Assembly (NCBI GenBank): GCA_034769895.1
Contig: CM068372.1
Coordinates: forward strand, 433,893,958 to 433,957,957
DNA: 64,000 nucleotides
DNA from: Magicicada septendecula
Lineage: Eukaryota > Arthropoda > Insecta > Hemiptera > Cicadidae
Direction of reading: 5' to 3'
This document shows positions 59,536 to 64,000 of this stretch, piece after piece. Within the stretch, counting starts at the first letter, position 1. The number at the start of each line of letters is the position of its first letter. Position numbers and translations under genes: made by a program. Under the pieces are notes generated by a model. It saw only the letters and a list, made by a program, of their open reading frames with translations, made no database searches and was not told where the DNA came from.

Positions 59536-61423
59536 ATATCGGTATGGAGAACCATACATGACTTCCATATTCTAAGATTTATATTTAAAATCATTTTCAG
59601 CCAAACAGCCAGGGAAGGAATTTTAACAAAAAAATACTTCTTTGTTGCCAATAACGTAGTACACATATAAAAAAAAATTATCCCCTCCCCCTTCAACTAT
59701 AATTTTGATTTATAGAAAATTACCCCCAGCCCGTTCAACTAGCCTCTTCATTTATAGATATTTCATCTACGTTTCTACAGTGGATTATTAAGATCTTATC
59801 AGGATACTTTATCAAAATTAAGTACTTTACTCATGTTACAACAAAAAATGTTTCAGGTAAACTGCCCTTTCCCCGTAACCGATCTTCACCAAAATCAACA
59901 GACATTGAGATCTCTATAGCTCAGGCACATGTGTAAAAAATTATTTGATTCTGTTTGAATTTACGGCAGTTATGGTTCGTCATATAAAAAATTACCGATG
60001 TTAAAACATAAAACATGAGATTTATAAAACATATCTAAGATTTATATTTAAAATCATTTTTGAAATAAAATATTTTCATAAAACCTACTAACGCTGGGGA
60101 AATCTGAGGAGCCAATCAGAGTTGGGCCTACCTGTCACTCTGCTGAATTTGGTGGAAAGCCCTGTCACTGTCGTCAAAGTATCAGCCTTGACAGGGTCCT
60201 CTTTTTCTGCAAAATGGGAGAGGCTTGAGATGGAGTGAGTGACATGGTCCCCACCTCAATGAAGAACCCATTGTTTTATAAAAATATATTTAAATTTTGA
60301 AAACTGAAAATTCTTTTCTTGTTGTAAATATTTATATTTTATAATCAAAATGACTTTATTTTTGTTACCTGGCAACAAAATTATTTTATTTTCAACAATT
60401 ACCATTGTTTCAAAAAGTTTAAATAAATTTTCAAGTACTTTACTCTTGTTAAAACGTAAAAGGTTGCAGGTAAACTACCCCTTCCCCTTAACCGATATTC
60501 ACCAAAATCTAAAGGCCTTGAGTCCTCTACAATCCACTGATGTATGCAAAAAATTATTTGATTCTGTTTGAATTTGCGGCTGTTATCGTTTGCCATTGCG
60601 GCTGTTATCGTTTGCCATAGAAAATACGCTTGATAAAAAACGTTGCAGGTAAACTACCCCTTCCCCTTAACCGATCTTCACCAAAAATAATAGGTCTTGA
60701 GTACTCTACAAATCAGGGCTGTATGCAGAAAATTATTTGATTCTGTTTGAATTTGCGGCTGTTATCGTTTGCCATAGAAAATACCATTGTTAAAAAAACG
60801 TTGTAGGTAAACTACCCCTTTCCCTTAACCGATCTTCACCAAAAACAGTAGGTCTTGAGAACGCTGCAATTCAGGGCTGTATGCAAATAATCATTTGATT
60901 CTGTTTGAATTTGCGGCTGTTATCGTTTGTCATAAGAAATACCCTTGTTAAAACATAAAACGTTACAGGTAAACTACCCCTTTCCCTTAACCGATCTTCA
61001 CCAAAAACAATAGGTCTTGAGAACTCTACAATTCAGGGCTGTATGCGAAACATTATTTGATTCTGTTTGAATTTGCGGCTGTTATCGTTTGCCAAAAAAA
61101 ACAAATTTCCCTTGATAAAAAAAAACCGTTGCAGGTAAACTACCCCTTTCCCTCAACCGATCTTCACCAAAAACAATAGGTCGCGAGTACTCTACAAATC
61201 AGGGCTGTATGCAAAACATTATTTGATTCTGTTTGAATTTGCGGCAGTTATCGTTTGCCATAGACAAAAAATCTACAGATAGACAGACAGACACACAGAC
61301 ACTTTTCGGAAAACGACTTTTTTTCATGTTTTGAGTGTAGTAGAATCAGAATCTGCAATAATCTCGAACACGATTTTTTTTGCCATCACCATACTTCCAT
61401 TCCTTAAGGAATATGGAAGTAAA
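59536..61423 (+). mobile_element. Tandem-unit element, copy 1
   Basis: It begins, after a shared 24-27-bp leader with ggtatggagaaccatac, at ACTTCCATATTCTAAG. It ends CTTAAGGAATATGGAAGT, giving short imperfect inverted ends. The interior holds about six units of roughly 160 bp, each with taaactacccc, taaccgat(c)ttcacc, ttgattctgtttgaattt and gttatcgtttgcc. An ACAG-type microsatellite and a hairpin close the right side. It is longer than the other copies because of an extra segment at about 59620-60300, including a fragment of the dispersed repeat from 4.7/39.5 kb. Short inverted ends, internal tandem repeats, a microsatellite and a 3' hairpin fit Helentron-associated elements (DINE/HINE), but this is inference. 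Confidence 0.6.
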
Positions 61424-62616
61424 TATCGGTATGGAGAACCATACATGACTTCCATATTCTAAGATTTATATTTAAAATCATTTTCAGCCAAACAGCCAGG
61501 CTGTGTCTTACCTGCCTTTTTATTGCTGTATTAAATGAAAAATATTATATTACATTAAAATGAAAAAATTATAATTTTATTGCCTGGCAACAAAATTATT
61601 TTATTTTTAACAATTACCATTGTTTCAAAAAGTTTAAATAAATTTTCAAGTACTTTACTCTTGTTAAAACGTAAAAGGTTGCAGGTAAACTACCCCTTCC
61701 CCTTAACCGATCTTCACCAAAATCGACAGTCATTGAGACCTCTACAATTCAGGGACGTATGCAAAAAATTATTTGATTCTGTTTGAATTTGCGGCTGTTA
61801 TCGTTTGCCATAGAAAATACGCTTGATAAAAAAACGTTGCAGGTAAACTACCCCTTCCCCTTAACCGATCTTCACCAAAAACAATAGGTCTTGTGTACTC
61901 TACAAATCAGGGCTGTATGCAAAACATTATTTGATTCTGTTTGAATTTGCGGCTGTTATCGTTTGCCATAGAAAATACCCTTGTTAAAAAAACGTTGCAG
62001 GTAAACTACCCCTTTCCCTCAACCGATCTTCACCAAAAACAATAAGTCTTGAGAACTCTACAATTTAGGGCTGTAAGCAAATAATCTTTTGATTCTGTTT
62101 GAATTTGCGGCTGTTATCGTTTGCCATAGGAAATACCCTTGTTAAAACATAAAACGTTACAGGTAAACTACCCCTTTCCCTTAACCGATCTTCACCAAAA
62201 TCAACAGATCTTGAGAACTCTACAATTCAGGGCTGTATGCGAAATATTATTTGATTCTGTTTGAATTTGCGGCTGTTATCGTTTGCCAAACAAACAAAAT
62301 TACCCTTGCTAAAAAAAAACCGTTGCAGGTAAACTACCCCTTTCCCTCAACCGATCTTCACCAAAAACAATAGGTCGCGAGTACTCTGCAAATCAGGGCT
62401 GCATGCAAAAAATTATTTGATTCTGTTTGAATTTGCGGCAGTTATCGTTTGCCATAGAAAAAAAATCTACAGACAGACAGATAGACACACAGACACTTTT
62501 CGGAAAACGACTTTTTTTCATGTTTTGAGTGTAGTACAATCAGAATCTGCAATAATCTCGAACACGATTTTTTTTGCCATCACCATACTTCCATTCCTTA
62601 AGGAATATGGAAGTAA
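61424..62616 (+). mobile_element. Tandem-unit element, copy 2
   Basis: It follows copy 1 head to tail with the same leader and inverted ends (from about 61450 to 62616). It has five units of about 160 bp. The 68-codon frame near 61580-61786 and the 69-codon frame near 62417-62626 recur in other copies because the sequence is repeated. Confidence 0.65.
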
Positions 62617-62823
62617 AATTACCTAATATTTAAAGTTATGATTTGAATGGTTTTAGTTTCATACAACCATGTTCCACATAATCGACTGGTGTATTAAAAA
62701 TATAGAAAATGAGTGTGTGAAACTATATTAAGGAACTATAATTGTAATTTAGAGAAACCAGAAAACATATTTCCAAAGACAATATACTTTCTGTTTCTTA
62801 CATACGAGTACAATTTCTGATTT
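62617..62823. other. Unique 207-bp spacer between inverted copies
   Basis: AT-rich sequence unrelated to the element, separating copies 2 and 3. I see no feature in it. Confidence 0.6.
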
Positions 62824-64000
62824 TACTTCCATATTCCTTAAGGAATGGGAGTATGGTGATGGCAAAAAAAATCGTGTTCAAGATTATTGCAGATTCTGAT
62901 TCTACTACACTCAAAACATGAAAAAAAGTCGTTTTCCGAAAAGTGTCTGTGTGTCTGTCTGTCTGTCTGTCTGTGTGTCTGTGTCTATAGATTTTTTTTC
63001 TATGGCAAACGATAACTGCCGCAAATTCAAACAGAATCAAATAATTTTTTGCATACAGCCCTGATTTGCAGAGTACTCGCGGCCTATTGTTTTTGGTGAA
63101 GATCGGTTGAGGGAAAGGGGTAGTTTACCTGCAACGGTTTTTTTTTAGCAAGGGTAATTTTGTTTGTTTGGCAAACGATAACAGCCGCAAATTCAAAGAG
63201 AATCAAATAATGTTTCGCATACAGCCCTGAATTGTAGAGTTCTCAAGATCTGTTGATTTTGGTGAAGATCGGTTAAGGGAAAGGGGTAGTTTACCTGTAA
63301 CGTTTTATGTTTTAACAAGGGTATTTCCTATGGCAAACGATAACAGCCGCAAATTCAAACAGAATCAAAAGATTATTTGCGTACAGCCCTAAATTGTAGA
63401 GTTCTCAATACCTATTGTCTTTGGTAAAGATCGGTTGAGGGAAAGGGGTAGTTTACCTGCAACGTTTTTTTAACAAGGGTATTTTCTATGGCAAACGATA
63501 ACAGCCGCAAATTCAAACAGAATCAAATAATGTTTTGCATACAGTCCTGATTTGTAGTGTACTCAAGACCTATTGTTTTTGGTGAAGATCGGTTATGGGG
63601 AAGGGGTAGTTTACCTGTAACGTTTTTTTATCAAGCGTATTTTCTATGGCAAACGATAACAGCCGCAAATTCAAACAGAATCAAATAATGTTTTGCATAC
63701 GTCCCTGAATTGTAGAGGTCTCAATGACTTTCGATTTTGGTGAAGATCGGTTAAGGGGAAGGGGTAGTTTACCTGCAACCTTTTACGTTTTAACAAGAGT
63801 AAAGTACTTGAAAATTTATTTAAACTTTTTGAAACAATGGTAATTGTTAAAAATAAAATAATTTTGTTGCCAGGCAATAAAATTATAATTTTTTCATTTT
63901 AATGTAATATAATATTTTTCATTTAATACAGCAATAAAAAGGCAGGTAAGACACAGCCTGGCTGTTTGGCTGAAAATGATTTTAAATATAATTCTTAGAA
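62824..64000 (-). mobile_element. Tandem-unit element, copy 3 (inverted, cut by window end)
   Basis: An inverted near-copy of copy 2: ACTTCCATATTCCTTAAGG at the left, the microsatellite, five units, then the segment with aggctgtgtcttacc and the Lys/Phe-rich frame. The window ends about 10 bp before its expected terminus. With copy 2 it forms an inverted repeat with arms of about 1.17 kb. Confidence 0.65.

Overview
The window is AT-rich animal DNA, most likely from an arthropod and probably an insect with a large, repeat-laden genome. I base this on the transposon families: a DUF4817-type Tc1/mariner relative, a pogo/Tigger-like transposase, PIF/Harbinger, LINE remnants with insect-like reverse transcriptase blocks, and a tRNA-derived SINE. 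I could not name the species. I found no convincing host protein-coding gene. The window reads as intergenic or intronic sequence in which nearly every recognisable block is a mobile-element fossil or a tandem repeat, and most open frames are short chance frames, microsatellite translations or transposon fragments.

Layout. 1.8-2.1 kb: tRNA-derived SINE on the minus strand. 2.95-3.86 kb: decayed DUF4817/DDE transposon. 4.6-5.0 kb: dispersed repeat (second copy at 39.2 kb) followed by a hammerhead-like motif. 5.5-7.95 kb: pogo-like transposase on the minus strand, split by a nested PIF/Harbinger element. 12.25-12.52 kb: palindromic element with two hammerhead-like cores and a 14-bp target duplication; a diverged relative lies at 33.85 kb. 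20.3-20.65 kb (plus) and 30.1-31.3 kb (minus): two diverged copies of an element with a TATA-box promoter and a purine-rich leader. 22.4 and 25.95 kb: two solo LTRs of one family. 34.3-34.8 and 58.65-58.86 kb: LINE fragments. 37.0-37.2 kb: two-level tandem repeat. 43.05-52.78 kb: LTR-internal-LTR-internal-LTR-internal-LTR array flanked by a single 4-bp duplication. 59.5-64 kb: three copies, two direct and one inverted, of an element built of about 160-bp tandem units. Several long microsatellites lie between 55 and 59 kb.

The strongest second-look items are the LTR array, the hammerhead-like palindromic element and its relatives, the nested Harbinger-in-pogo insertion, the inverted pair at the right edge, and the marked excess of the octamer TAGGCCTA. 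Everything here is by-eye reading. Family assignments rest on remembered protein motifs and no search was run.
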